DNA of 64,000 nt from JABMQW01 sp964439935. Lineage in GTDB: Bacteria > Fidelibacterota > Marinisomatia > Marinisomatales > TCS56. The first letter of the stretch is position 1, and every line of letters starts with the position of its first letter. Positions 1 to 8,331 of the stretch are shown in pieces. The DNA is taken from contig CAYTPW010000013.1 in NCBI GenBank assembly GCA_964439935.1, forward strand, positions 33,983-97,982. The letters are read 5' to 3'. The position numbers were made by a program, and so were the translations under genes. The notes under the pieces were generated by a model that saw only the letters and a list, made by a program, of their open reading frames with translations, was not told the origin of the DNA and searched no databases.

Positions 1-261
1 TTTTTTCATCATCATTTTAGCCATCGGATTTGCTGATAGCATTTTGTTAACCATTTCTTGAAGCTTATCCTTGTCTTCCAATGTATCCTTTAAATAGTCT
101 GCAATGTCTTCAGAAGTAACATCATTAAACATTGCTACCATCATTTTTGGCATCAATTCGTTAATATCCATACCTTCCATCATAAGCGGCATCATATTAA
201 CCATCATTTCTTCTCTTTTTTCTTTTGGTAACAATTTTACCATTGAGTCCATCAGTCCCAT
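1..261 (-). CDS. Methionine-rich protein, paralog 2 (partial, runs off the left edge)
   Basis: The reading frame opens at the ATG complementary to 259-261 and is still open at base 1, giving 87 visible codons. The start is supported by an AGGAGG-type ribosome site a few bases upstream (about 268-274). About 20 of the 87 residues are methionine, in MM and MMP clusters separated by acidic and lysine-rich helical stretches. The N-terminal half aligns by eye with the next gene upstream: both share an E-x-R-E-x-MM-x-x-MMP-x-MM core followed by a D-I-N motif, so they are paralogs. It is probably the last gene seen of an ArsR-controlled operon. I do not recognise a named family. Binding of soft metals through methionine thioethers is only a guess from composition. 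Confidence 0.75.
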   Translation of the reverse strand, partial: MGLMDSMVKLLPKEKREEMMVNMMPLMMEGMDINELMPKMMVAMFNDVTSEDIADYLKDTLEDKDKLQEMVNKMLSANPMAKMMMKK

Positions 262-300
262 TTTATTTCCTCCTGTTGTTAATATTTCTTAATTGTTGAT

Positions 301-852
301 TTATATTATACTTTTATTATCAAGTGCAATTCCTCTGTCAGTCAACACCGATTTTTCCATTTTTTTGACAAATTCTGTCCCTTTTTCTTCAGGAATAACT
401 TTTCCGGCCATTTCAGGGCACATGGCAAACATCATTTCGCCCATTTTCTGTTTCATTTCAGGATTGTCTTCCATATCGGTCATCACACAGTCGCACATTT
501 CGGTCATTTCCTTTACCATACCTGACATCATTGGCATCATACCAGACATTATTTTGGGCATTAGTTCTTTCATTATGGGCATCATCATCGACATCATTTC
601 AGGCATTGTAGCCTTCATGCTTTTCAACATATCGCCAAATTTTTCTTTTAGTAACGGATCTTTTACAATTGATGTGATAAGGCTGTAAGCGCCATAAAGT
701 GTAATAATATTGCCCATTTCCTCCAGCATATTTGCCATAAGAATATTGATGTCTGCTTTTTTCATCATTTCAGGCATCATTTGGAGCATCATTTTTTCAC
801 GCTCCTCTATTGTCATGTCACGAATCATGGCATTCATCATTGAGTTCATCAT
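301..852 (-). CDS. Methionine-rich protein, paralog 1
   Basis: A 183-residue protein with 42 methionines (23%) and three cysteines (a C-x-C and a C-P-E). I chose the MMNSMM start at 852 rather than the upstream one at 882 because an AGGAG site lies 8 bases before it. Methionines come in MM, MMM and MMP clusters at residues of about 1-45 and 75-150. Between them is a short hydrophobic, methionine-poor stretch (about 48-65). No signal peptide is obvious. It lies 149 bases downstream of the ArsR gene on the same strand and 39 bases before the paralogous gene, so all three may be co-transcribed. Methionine-rich proteins elsewhere bind Cu(I) or Ag(I), but nothing here proves a ligand. Function unknown. 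Confidence 0.8.
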   Translation of the reverse strand: MMNSMMNAMIRDMTIEEREKMMLQMMPEMMKKADINILMANMLEEMGNIITLYGAYSLITSIVKDPLLKEKFGDMLKSMKATMPEMMSMMMPIMKELMPKIMSGMMPMMSGMVKEMTEMCDCVMTDMEDNPEMKQKMGEMMFAMCPEMAGKVIPEEKGTEFVKKMEKSVLTDRGIALDNKSII

Positions 853-1001
853 TTTATTTTCTCCTATCAGTAGAACTGACAATCAACCTGACCGCGTTTT
901 TGCAGGTGTCTTGGCGTGGTTAAGTTTTTCTGTGTCATCGGTATTCTATATTAGTTTTACCTTAGAAATGCTACTAAATACCTTCATTGGGAACTCCTTA
1001 C

Positions 1002-1403
1002 TTAAATGAGTTCCCTTTGCAGGTGACTACCCACCAAATGCTTTTTCTGAATACCTAAAAGACATTTTCCATCGGTTCTTATGACCAGCCGCTTATCTAA
1101 TTCTGCCAAATCTTTAGCTAATTGTGTTCCGGTTATCTGGTTTATTGAATCAAATATCGTTTCTGTAAAAGCATCATTACCTTTGGCTAAACCGAAATAG
1201 ACCCAGCGGCCTTCTTTCCTTTCGTTAATCAATCCTGCGCTTCTTATAATCTTGAGATGTCTTGATATGTTATATTGCGGAATCTCTAAAGCATCTGTCA
1301 CTTCACAGACGCAGAGTTCGGAGCTTGAATTGATCAATAGATGGAGAATTCGAAGTCTGGTTTCGTCAGCAAGCACTTTGAATTTTTCAGTAAATTCTTT
1401 CAT
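1002..1403 (-). CDS. ArsR/SmtB-family metal(loid)-responsive repressor
   Basis: A 133-residue winged-helix repressor. It has the typical ADETRLRILHLL opening (residues 12-23) and the alpha-3 metal site motif ELCVCEV with Cys31 and Cys33, as in As(III)/Sb(III) sensors of the ArsR type. A recognition helix follows with the signature N-I-S-R-H-L-K, then a beta-wing ending in V-Y-F. I chose the MKEF start at 1403 over the longer frame from 1439, because the longer start would fall inside the promoter/operator. The gene heads the minus-strand block containing two methionine-rich proteins and is probably autoregulated. The third cysteine found in E. coli ArsR is absent from this motif, so the inducer could be As(III), Sb(III), Cd(II) or another soft ion. 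Confidence 0.9.
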   Translation of the reverse strand: MKEFTEKFKVLADETRLRILHLLINSSSELCVCEVTDALEIPQYNISRHLKIIRSAGLINERKEGRWVYFGLAKGNDAFTETIFDSINQITGTQLAKDLAELDKRLVIRTDGKCLLGIQKKHLVGSHLQRELI

Positions 1404-1420
1404 CGGTAAAGTCGCCTTGT

Positions 1421-1450
1421 TATGTGTATAGTTGCACAACTACGCATATA
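1421..1450 (-). promoter_or_regulatory. Predicted ArsR operator (imperfect 14-2-14 inverted repeat)
   Basis: The arms TATGTGTATAGTTG (1421-1434) and CAACTACGCATATA (1437-1450) are inverted repeats matching at 11 of 14 positions around a CA centre. The inner six bases (TAGTTG / CAACTA) are perfect. The element lies immediately downstream of, and touches, the -10 box, 18-47 bases before the ArsR start. That is where a repressor would block transcription. ArsR-family operators are commonly 12-2-12 repeats, so the geometry fits. Confidence 0.7.
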
Positions 1451-1478
1451 TTTTAGCATTAATTCCATCAATTGTCAA
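1450..1478 (-). promoter_or_regulatory. Sigma70-type promoter of the arsR/Met-rich operon
   Basis: On the minus strand a perfect TTGACA -35 box (complement of 1473-1478) is followed after 17 bases by TAAAAT (complement of 1450-1455). The match and spacing are near consensus. Transcription would start at about 1443-1444, inside the predicted operator. Confidence 0.75.
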
Positions 1479-1924
1479 CCTTTTTTTTCAATCTTTATTT
1501 ATACAAAAATTATATTACACAGGGATCAGTCGGTAATTTTGACTCTTATTGCCCCTAGCTGGAAAATATTTCCACCTATTGCGATATTAGCTATGCAAAC
1601 ATGGAAAATATAATTGCTGTTTTCCATCTATTGCTAATTAAATATTGTTAGTATGGAATTTGAATCCATTCAATCCAACGCCAATATATCAAACCAATAA
1701 ACCATGAACAAATTTATATTTGATCAGACCGGTAAGCAAATCGTGCTAACGGTTTGTAATTCACGCGTAAATGAGTTCGATATACCAGGTGTTATATATT
1801 GGTTATTAATAATGCGATCCTGAAAGCATCCTATCCAACAATCAGGGTCAGGTAACACAGATCTGAATCTGTTGGTAAAATCAGGCGTTATTCTCAATTC
1901 GATTAGCCGTAATTTCAACCGCAA
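1479..1924. other. Intergenic region before uvrC
   Basis: About 445 bases of AT-rich sequence between the divergent arsR and uvrC genes. A 66-codon minus-strand frame at 1724-1924 has no ribosome site or recognisable motif and is treated as spurious. A near-palindrome (GGAAAATATTTCC, about 1560-1573) is visible, but I cannot assign it a role. No convincing uvrC promoter was identified. Confidence 0.4.
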
Positions 1925-3787
1925 ATGGATAGCCTGCTGAAACAGAAAACCGTTCGCGTCCCGGCCAAACCTGGCGTTTATCTTTTCAAGGATAAGCAGG
2001 ACGATATTATCTATATCGGCAAGGCCAAGAATTTACGCAACCGAGTGCGTTCCTATTTCCAGAGTGGCAAGCACCAGACCGCCAAAACTGTATCGATGGT
2101 CAGGCAGATCACCGATCTGGAATGGCTGGTTGTCCGTAGTGAAGTGGAAGCGCTCCTGACCGAAGCCAATATGATCAAGGAGCACGACCCACGCTACAAT
2201 ATCGATCTGAAGGATGATAAATCATTTCCATTCATCAGGATCACCAAGGAACCCTACCCGCAGGTGTTCCTGACCCGCACGATTGAACGGGATGGCAGTC
2301 GCTATTTTGGTCCTTACACCGATGTCAAATTGTTGAAGCGTACCCTGAAGGCGCTGTACAAGGTCTTTCCGATTCGCAGTTGCACCCATTTCCTGGATGA
2401 GCGGGTGATCGCTGATAAAAAGGTAGCCCTTTGCCTGGATTACCACATCAAGAAATGCGAAGGACCCTGTGCCGGTAAGGTCAACCGGCGGGATTACCAG
2501 GCAATGGTGGGGCGGATCATCCGATTTCTGCAGGGCGATACTAGTCAGACTGAGGACTACATCCGGGATCGAATGGAAAAGGCTTCCACGGAGCAACGCT
2601 ATGAGGACGCAGCCCAACTCCGGGACCAGTTGACGGCTATCGAAAGTTTCCGTACCCGCCAGCGTAAGGTAGCGGCCGATTTCCAGGACCGGGATGTATT
2701 CGCCCTTGCTAAGCAGGATGACCTGGGATTGGTGACGGTGATCCGGATCCGCCAGGGACGGATCTTCACCCGGGAAAAATTCCGTATCCGTAATATCGAC
2801 GCTGAAAACAGTATTATACTCAGGCACGTGTTAACCAATTTTTATCTGGATGGTGACTTCATTCCGGAGGAAATCCTGGTGCCGGAATTACCGGCTGATG
2901 AAAATGAGCTGACAATCTGGTTGAGGAAAAAACGCGGGACAATTGTTAAGCTGCATGTTCCCCAGCGCGGTGAAAAAGTTAAATTAATGCAGATGGCAGC
3001 CCGCAACGCCCGGCTGCTGCTGGGGGACTGGATCCTGGAGCGGATGAAGCGCCAGGAATTGGTACCAACTTCCGTGACACAGCTCCAGGAGGACCTGCAG
3101 CTTAAAGCACCGCCCAGGCGGATTGAGGCTTTTGATATTTCCCATCTTGGTGGTACAAATACCGTAGCATCCATGGTTTGTTTTGTGGATGGCAAGCCAC
3201 GCAAGTCGGAATACCGGAAATTCAAAATCAAATCGGTAGTGGGGATCGACGATTTTGCTGCCATGCGGGAAGTCGTCATCCGACGCTACAAACGTCTGAA
3301 AAGGGAGAAATTGGCGTTGCCGGACCTGATTTTAATCGATGGTGGAAAAGGTCAACTGGGGATGGCGATCTCCGCGTTGCGGGAACTGAGCCTGGATTAT
3401 TTGATGGTGGTAGGTCTGGCCAAGCGATTGGAAGAGGTATTTGTACCGGGACTTTCCGATCCCCAGTCGATACCCAAAACATCACCCGGGCTGTTTTTAC
3501 TGCGCCGAATCCGTGATGAGGCTCATCGTTTTGCAATAACCTTCCAGCGCCTGAAACGGACGAAAACAGCTACTGAGTCCATATTTTCGGGAATTCCTGG
3601 GATCGGCCCTAAACGGTTGAAAGCATTGTTCGCCACTTATTCCGATGTCCGATCCGTGGCTGAAGAGGATGCACCGGCTCTGGCCCTGCGTACCGGATTC
3701 AGTGAGGTACTGGCGCTAAAAGTGATCGCCGTCGCAAAAAAATTCATGAACAAGAAGTCTGCTGGAATTAAAACTGATAAGTTATAA
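1925..3787 (+). CDS. uvrC: Excinuclease ABC subunit C
   Basis: A 620-residue UvrC, the dual-incision nuclease of nucleotide excision repair that cuts on both sides of a lesion marked by UvrA and UvrB. The N-terminal GIY-YIG nuclease (about 14-95) shows GVYLF and IYIGKAKNLRNRVRSYF. A UVR domain for UvrB contact lies at about 205-240 (YEDAAQLRDQL). The C-terminal RNase H-like nuclease shows DISHLGG near 403 and LILIDGGKGQL near 468. A helix-hairpin-helix region follows at about 555-600 (IPGIGPKRLKAL). The length is normal and the gene is intact. It is a single gene and the next gene follows closely. Its codon usage is more GC-rich than that of the left-hand block. Confidence 0.98.
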   Translation: MDSLLKQKTVRVPAKPGVYLFKDKQDDIIYIGKAKNLRNRVRSYFQSGKHQTAKTVSMVRQITDLEWLVVRSEVEALLTEANMIKEHDPRYNIDLKDDKSFPFIRITKEPYPQVFLTRTIERDGSRYFGPYTDVKLLKRTLKALYKVFPIRSCTHFLDERVIADKKVALCLDYHIKKCEGPCAGKVNRRDYQAMVGRIIRFLQGDTSQTEDYIRDRMEKASTEQRYEDAAQLRDQLTAIESFRTRQRKVAADFQDRDVFALAKQDDLGLVTVIRIRQGRIFTREKFRIRNIDAENSIILRHVLTNFYLDGDFIPEEILVPELPADENELTIWLRKKRGTIVKLHVPQRGEKVKLMQMAARNARLLLGDWILERMKRQELVPTSVTQLQEDLQLKAPPRRIEAFDISHLGGTNTVASMVCFVDGKPRKSEYRKFKIKSVVGIDDFAAMREVVIRRYKRLKREKLALPDLILIDGGKGQLGMAISALRELSLDYLMVVGLAKRLEEVFVPGLSDPQSIPKTSPGLFLLRRIRDEAHRFAITFQRLKRTKTATESIFSGIPGIGPKRLKALFATYSDVRSVAEEDAPALALRTGFSEVLALKVIAVAKKFMNKKSAGIKTDKL

Positions 3788-3836
3788 ATTTATGATTAGT
3801 ATCCCACGAATCGTTATCATAGACAGGATAGAATTA

Positions 3837-5696
3837 ATGAAAAGGCAACTACTGATACTACTGCTGCTGTTGTTCACCTTTGGGTTTTCTACTGAAGCCT
3901 ATTATCCCGGACGTGTCCTTGTCAAACTGGAACCTGGTGTAAGCCGTCAGGAATTTTCCTCTATTCTGGATGGACAAAAATATGTGGTGGAGAAAGTACT
4001 TGTCCGCCGGTTAAATATTGTCAGCGTCAAAGTCATTGATTCTCGTATTTCCGCGGAAAATGCACTGATTGACCTGAAAGCCAATCCCTGGGTGGAAAAA
4101 GCCCAGCTTGATCATAAACTGACTCAACGTGATACCTATCCGGACGATCCTGATTTTGATAGCTTGTGGAATTTGCATAACACCGGGCAGTCCGGCGGTA
4201 CTGTAGATGCCGATATCGATGCGCCGGAAGCCTGGGATATAACAACCGGCGGTTTGACTGCTCTGGGTGATACGATTGTCGTAGCCGTAATCGACGGTGG
4301 TTGCGATGTTAACCACATTGACCTGGTGGATAACCTCTGGACTAATCGCAATGAGATTCCGTTTAATTCGATCGATGATGATAGTAACGGTTATGTTGAT
4401 GATATCCATGGCTGGAACGCCTACGATTCTAATGGGTCGATACCCTCCAGTAGTCATGGCACCCATGTTTGCGGTATTGTAGGTGCCCGGGGAAATAATG
4501 CCAACCAGGTGGTGGGGGTCAACTGGGAGGTTAAAATCATGCCGATTGCCGGTTCAACATCCCAAACATCAATTGCCCTGGAAGCTTACGGTTATGCTCT
4601 TGATCAACGTTTTGATTATGATTCCACCGGTGGTCAAATGGGCGCTTTTGTCGTAGCAACCAATAGCAGTTTTGGTGTCGATAATGCAGACTGTAATTCC
4701 GATCCTTATATCCTCTGGAACGATATTTATGATGCGATGGGGCAATTGGGTATTTTAAGTGCGGCAGCCACAATGAACAGCAACTCCAACGTCGATGTTA
4801 CCGGCGACGTACCCACTGGCTGTGCCAGCGATTATGTAATTGCTGTGACCAATACAACCAGATATGATACTAAGAACAGTGGTGCCGCTTACGGAGCTAC
4901 CACTATTGACCTGGGAGCGCCTGGTACAGTTATTTATTCAACCGTTCCCGGCAATAATACTTCGACCATGTCCGGGACGTCGATGGCTTCACCACATGTG
5001 GCCGGTGCAGTTGGCTTTTTGCACGCTGTAATGTCACGGGGATTTGCCAATTATTATTTAAATAATCCTGGTGATGGCGCAGTAATGCTCAAGAATTTTA
5101 TTCTGTCCGGAACCGATTCTTTGCCCAGCCTGGACGGGATTACTGTCAGCGGGGGCCGATTAAATCTTCATAATTCTGCATTGTTAACACAGCTATTTAT
5201 GGCCGGAGATTCCCTGGATCCGAATCCGGTTACGGATCTGGTCGCAGATAACCGTAATTGGTATCAGATAAACCTTACCTGGACCGATCCGGTGACTCTG
5301 TTCGGCGAAGACCCAATACCATATTTTGTGGTTGATGTCTACCGTGGCGGTCAATTTTTGCAGTCAGTTACACAGGGTACGGAAACTTATTTGGACGGCT
5401 TTTTAATAGGGGGACAGATAGTTGAATATGAACTGGTGACACGGATTACCGATAACGATTCGACCAGTACTCCAGCCTCGATCTCAGCATTTGTGCTTGG
5501 AGATGAATTTATCCCCGGGGATGTCAATCATGATTTAAATGTAAATGTAGCTGATGTAATCAGCTTACTATATTTCACGCTTGGTCATACGATTCCTTCG
5601 GATATTGATATGTATACCAGCGATTTGGATCATAATAATTCGTTGGACGTGTTTGATATTCTAATATTAGTGGATATTATCCTGGGCCGTGACTGA
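3837..5696 (+). CDS. Secreted subtilisin-like serine protease (S8) with C-terminal dockerin-type repeats
   Basis: About 619 residues from the MKRQLL start at 3837, chosen because it places a classic signal peptide (MKRQ then poly-Leu, ending near STEA) at the N-terminus; the open frame begins 15 codons earlier. A fervidolysin-like propeptide follows (GRVLVKLEPGV). The S8 catalytic triad is complete: Asp153 in VVAVIDGG, His207 in SSHGTHVCGI, Ser382 in SGTSMASPHVAG, with the oxyanion Asn near 276. Next comes an Fn3-like module. The end carries two EF-hand-like dockerin repeats (GDVNHDLNVNVADV and SDLDHNNSLDVFDI). It is likely exported and either cell-surface bound or free. No T9SS sorting domain is visible, so the dockerin may be the anchoring module. 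Confidence 0.93.
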   Translation: MKRQLLILLLLLFTFGFSTEAYYPGRVLVKLEPGVSRQEFSSILDGQKYVVEKVLVRRLNIVSVKVIDSRISAENALIDLKANPWVEKAQLDHKLTQRDTYPDDPDFDSLWNLHNTGQSGGTVDADIDAPEAWDITTGGLTALGDTIVVAVIDGGCDVNHIDLVDNLWTNRNEIPFNSIDDDSNGYVDDIHGWNAYDSNGSIPSSSHGTHVCGIVGARGNNANQVVGVNWEVKIMPIAGSTSQTSIALEAYGYALDQRFDYDSTGGQMGAFVVATNSSFGVDNADCNSDPYILWNDIYDAMGQLGILSAAATMNSNSNVDVTGDVPTGCASDYVIAVTNTTRYDTKNSGAAYGATTIDLGAPGTVIYSTVPGNNTSTMSGTSMASPHVAGAVGFLHAVMSRGFANYYLNNPGDGAVMLKNFILSGTDSLPSLDGITVSGGRLNLHNSALLTQLFMAGDSLDPNPVTDLVADNRNWYQINLTWTDPVTLFGEDPIPYFVVDVYRGGQFLQSVTQGTETYLDGFLIGGQIVEYELVTRITDNDSTSTPASISAFVLGDEFIPGDVNHDLNVNVADVISLLYFTLGHTIPSDIDMYTSDLDHNNSLDVFDILILVDIILGRD

Positions 5697-5705
5697 TCTT
5701 ATATA

Positions 5706-6668
5706 TTATTGACTGTCATTTAAAAAGCCCTGTTCTCTCATCCAGTCATCGGACACAAATTTAGTCAGGTAATTGCGGATGTTATCGGGCAGAATGGCGA
5801 TGCAATTCTGACCTTTTTTCAGGTTTTTTGCGGCTTGAAGGGCACCCCAGACCACCGCTCCGCTGGAACCGCCAACCAGTAAGCCTTCTTCTTTAATGAG
5901 CCGGCGAGCCATTAAAAATGATTCTTTGTCACTGGTTTTGACATATTGATCGACCAGACTATTGTTAAGCACATCAGGGAAGAAATCATAGCCAATACCC
6001 TCAACCAGGTAATTGGAAACATCCTTCCCGCCTCCCAGGATGGATCCGTGGGGATCAATGCCAACAATCTGTACAGCGGGTAATTCTTCTTTAAGGCGCT
6101 TGGCTACACCAGTAATAGTACCACCGGTTCCAACGCCGATTACCACCATGTCAATATTTGGCCCAAAATCGTCCAGCAATTCCTCGGCCGTGCCGTAGTA
6201 ATGAGCGTTGGGATTATCGGGATTGGCATATTGATCCAGAATCACTGAACCCGGAGTTTCACTTTGCAGTTGCTTGGCCACATTCGCTTCACTCTCCGGT
6301 GAATCATGGGCGGCACCAGTTGGTGTCCTGACTATTTTAGCTCCTAATGCCTCCAGCACAACCTGTTTTTCATGGCTCATTTTCTCCGGCATCGTGATGA
6401 TCAGTTTATAACCCAGAGCCGCGGCTGTAATGGCCATCCCGATTCCAGTATTTCCGGAGGTCGGTTCGATCAATGTGTCTCCCGGCTTTATCCGGCCGGC
6501 TTTTTGAGCTTCGATTATCATCCGAACGCCAATCCGGTCCTTCAGTGATCCACCGGCGTTCAGGAATTCACATTTTCCATATAATTCACAGTCCAGTTCC
6601 TGACCGATATGGTTGAGTTTAACCGTTGGTGTTCCCCCGATTGCCCGGGTTATATTGTCGATTATCAT
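5706..6668 (-). CDS. PLP-dependent cysteine synthase / cystathionine beta-synthase-like enzyme
   Basis: 320 residues of fold-type II PLP enzyme. The PLP lysine is Lys43 in GGSLKDRIG. The substrate loop EPTSGNTGIG follows, and the phosphate-binding loop is GVGTGGTITG. The C-terminus RNYLTKFVSDDWM resembles the catalytic core of cystathionine beta-synthases more than classic CysK. No CBS (Bateman) regulatory domain or haem domain is present. It would make cysteine from O-acetylserine or condense serine with homocysteine; the sequence alone does not decide. It is transcribed divergently from the fabG-like gene, sharing a 114-base intergenic region. Confidence 0.9.
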   Translation of the reverse strand: MIIDNITRAIGGTPTVKLNHIGQELDCELYGKCEFLNAGGSLKDRIGVRMIIEAQKAGRIKPGDTLIEPTSGNTGIGMAITAAALGYKLIITMPEKMSHEKQVVLEALGAKIVRTPTGAAHDSPESEANVAKQLQSETPGSVILDQYANPDNPNAHYYGTAEELLDDFGPNIDMVVIGVGTGGTITGVAKRLKEELPAVQIVGIDPHGSILGGGKDVSNYLVEGIGYDFFPDVLNNSLVDQYVKTSDKESFLMARRLIKEEGLLVGGSSGAVVWGALQAAKNLKKGQNCIAILPDNIRNYLTKFVSDDWMREQGFLNDSQ

Positions 6669-6782
6669 TGTTGTATTTCCATTGGATTAATGCTGTTTGG
6701 GTGGGCTAAATTTCTGAAACGAATACCGATTTCTAAAGAATTTTAATGATTAATTCTATCACATTAAGAAGAGGTAATAATT

Positions 6783-7526
6783 ATGAATCGACTCCAGGAT
6801 AAAATTGTTGTCATCACCGGCGGTGCACGCGGGATCGGCAGAGCAACAGTTCAGAAATTTGCCGCCGAGGGTGCCACCGTGATAATTGCGGACTTCGATA
6901 AAGATAATGGTATGGCAGCAGCAGAGGAAGTGGCCGAAGCCGGTGGGCAGGCTGTTTTTGTCAAAGTTGATGTGGGTGATCCGGACAGCGTTGGTAATTT
7001 ATTTGGAATGATCGAGCAGAATTACGGACGGGTGGATGTATTAGTCAATAATGCTGGAATATTAATGGATAGTACACTCAAGAAATTGGATATCGACAAG
7101 TTCGACAAAGTCATCGATGTCAATTTAAAGGGTGTATTTTTATGTACTCAGGCAGCGGTTTCTTTGATGGATCCTGAAAAAGGCGGGGTTATTCTGAATG
7201 CCTCTTCAGTCGTCGCCCATACGGGTAATTTCGGGCAAACGAATTACGTTGCATCCAAAACCGGAGTAATCGGGATGACTAAAGTATGGGCCAGGGAACT
7301 GGGTCGGAAGAATATTCGTGTTAATGCAGTTGCTCCCGGTTTTATTAAGACAGACATGACTGAGGGTATTCCGGATAAGGTTATGGATATGATGTTGCAA
7401 CGCGTGCCGCTCGGACGCATGGGTGAAGCTGCTGAAGTGGCCGATGCTTATTGTTTTCTTGCCAGCGACGAATCAAGTTATATTACTGGGGCTACAATTA
7501 ATGTCGACGGTGGCACTGTTACCTGA
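6783..7526 (+). CDS. fabG: 3-oxoacyl-ACP reductase-like short-chain dehydrogenase
   Basis: 247 residues of classical SDR. The nucleotide-binding motif TGGARGIGR lies at residues 12-20, NNAG at 89-92, and the catalytic Ser142, Tyr155 and Lys159 sit in the NYVASK context. The C-terminal SYITGATINVDGG is typical of FabG. The reaction would be NADPH-dependent reduction of 3-oxoacyl-ACP in fatty acid synthesis. It stands apart from any fab cluster here, so it could instead be a FabG paralog acting on another ketone. A strong AGAAGAGG ribosome site precedes the ATG. The transcript ends at the hairpin at 7547-7571. Confidence 0.85.
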   Translation: MNRLQDKIVVITGGARGIGRATVQKFAAEGATVIIADFDKDNGMAAAEEVAEAGGQAVFVKVDVGDPDSVGNLFGMIEQNYGRVDVLVNNAGILMDSTLKKLDIDKFDKVIDVNLKGVFLCTQAAVSLMDPEKGGVILNASSVVAHTGNFGQTNYVASKTGVIGMTKVWARELGRKNIRVNAVAPGFIKTDMTEGIPDKVMDMMLQRVPLGRMGEAAEVADAYCFLASDESSYITGATINVDGGTVT

Positions 7527-7539
7527 TCTTACTAAATCA

Positions 7540-7577
7540 AAAAAAAGCCCGGCGTTGTAATAACACCGGGCGCTTTT
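7540..7577. terminator. Bidirectional rho-independent terminator (fabG / hsp20)
   Basis: Stem 7547-7556 pairs with 7562-7571 (GCCCGGCGTT / AACACCGGGC) around a 5-base loop. The one C-A mismatch on the plus strand becomes a G-U wobble on the minus strand. An A-run on the left gives a U-tract for hsp20, and CTTTT on the right serves fabG. It lies between convergent genes. Confidence 0.85.
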
Positions 7578-7596
7578 ATTTGCAGGGATAAGTAGA

Positions 7597-8037
7597 TCAG
7601 GCTACTTTAATTTCGATTTCCCTTGGTTTCACTTCTTCTGCTTTGGGCAGTTCGATAACCAGTATTCCATTCTTGAATTTGGCATTGATCTTTTCTTCAT
7701 TGATCATATCGGACAAACGAAAGCTGCGTTTGAAACTTCCATACATTCTTTCACGACGGTGAAAATTGGAACCTTCATCTTTCTTCTCCAGTGTACGTTC
7801 ACCGGTAAGTGTTAAAACATTATCCTTAACGTTGATACTGACATTCTTTTTATCGACGCCAGGAAGATCAGCGGTCACGGTGTACTTGTTATCGTCTTCA
7901 CGGATGTCGGTTGAGGGACTCCAGTGATTAGAGTTGGAATCTACTTCATAATTCTCATTATAGAAATCCCTGAAGATCCGATCATAATTATTCCAAGATC
8001 TTAACGCGGTTGTTGGATGCCATTTTACTAATGTCAT
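7597..8037 (-). CDS. Small heat-shock protein (Hsp20/alpha-crystallin)
   Basis: 146 residues with an alpha-crystallin domain at about 40-135. It contains the DLPGVDKKNVSINVKDNVL strand pair, a GERT turn, an F-x-R-x-F-R-L-S segment, and the C-terminal GILVIELPK motif. It acts as an ATP-independent holdase chaperone in the cytoplasm, binding unfolding proteins as an oligomer. The C-terminal I-x-I/V dimer-bridging motif is present as EIEIKV. The start has a strong AAGGAG site. A sigma70-like promoter lies about 95 bases upstream, leaving a long leader. No CIRCE element is visible. Confidence 0.95.
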   Translation of the reverse strand: MTLVKWHPTTALRSWNNYDRIFRDFYNENYEVDSNSNHWSPSTDIREDDNKYTVTADLPGVDKKNVSINVKDNVLTLTGERTLEKKDEGSNFHRRERMYGSFKRSFRLSDMINEEKINAKFKNGILVIELPKAEEVKPREIEIKVA

Positions 8038-8130
8038 GTTAACTCTCCTTATTTGAATTTTAATTATCGATTTCGGTTACATAGCGACAATGTTTATACC
8101 ATTGTTCAAATTCTGCCAAGATTACTGGCA

Positions 8131-8160
8131 TTTATATTTGACTAAAAATGAGATTGGCAA
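8131..8160 (-). promoter_or_regulatory. Predicted hsp20 promoter
   Basis: On the minus strand TTGCCA (complement of 8155-8160) and TATAAA (complement of 8131-8136) are 18 bases apart. Each box matches the sigma70 consensus at 5 of 6 positions. The start would be near 8124, giving a leader of about 87 bases. The leader holds two short hairpins (TGCCA/TGGCA and ACAATG/CATTGT) before the ribosome site. Confidence 0.55.
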
Positions 8161-8331
8161 TCTGGCAGGTTGGTGAGAATAAATTTCAGAGTCTGTGGTA
8201 TTTATGTGACAAATCGGCCGGCAGAGATCAAAGCGATTTATTATATTTTTAATCACCGGTGTACTTCAATTGTAATAGGGTGGTATTTTTCATTAATTTC
8301 GCGCCTGATTACAAGGATAAAGGAATAGCAT

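Noticed and set aside
104..1009. Plus-strand frames of 62, 131 and 99 codons, rich in Ile, Ser and His, opposite the methionine-rich genes
   Set aside because: They are mirror frames: ATG codons read on the other strand give CAT, ATC or TCA. They lack ribosome sites and the minus-strand frames have good ones.
989..1015. Hairpin GGGAACTC / GAGTTCCC overlapping the arsR stop
   Set aside because: A stable 8-bp stem, but no U-tract on the minus strand, so I did not call it a terminator. It could be an attenuator or an mRNA end-protector.
1724..1924. 66-codon minus-strand frame before uvrC
   Set aside because: No ribosome site, no motif, no neighbour in the same direction.
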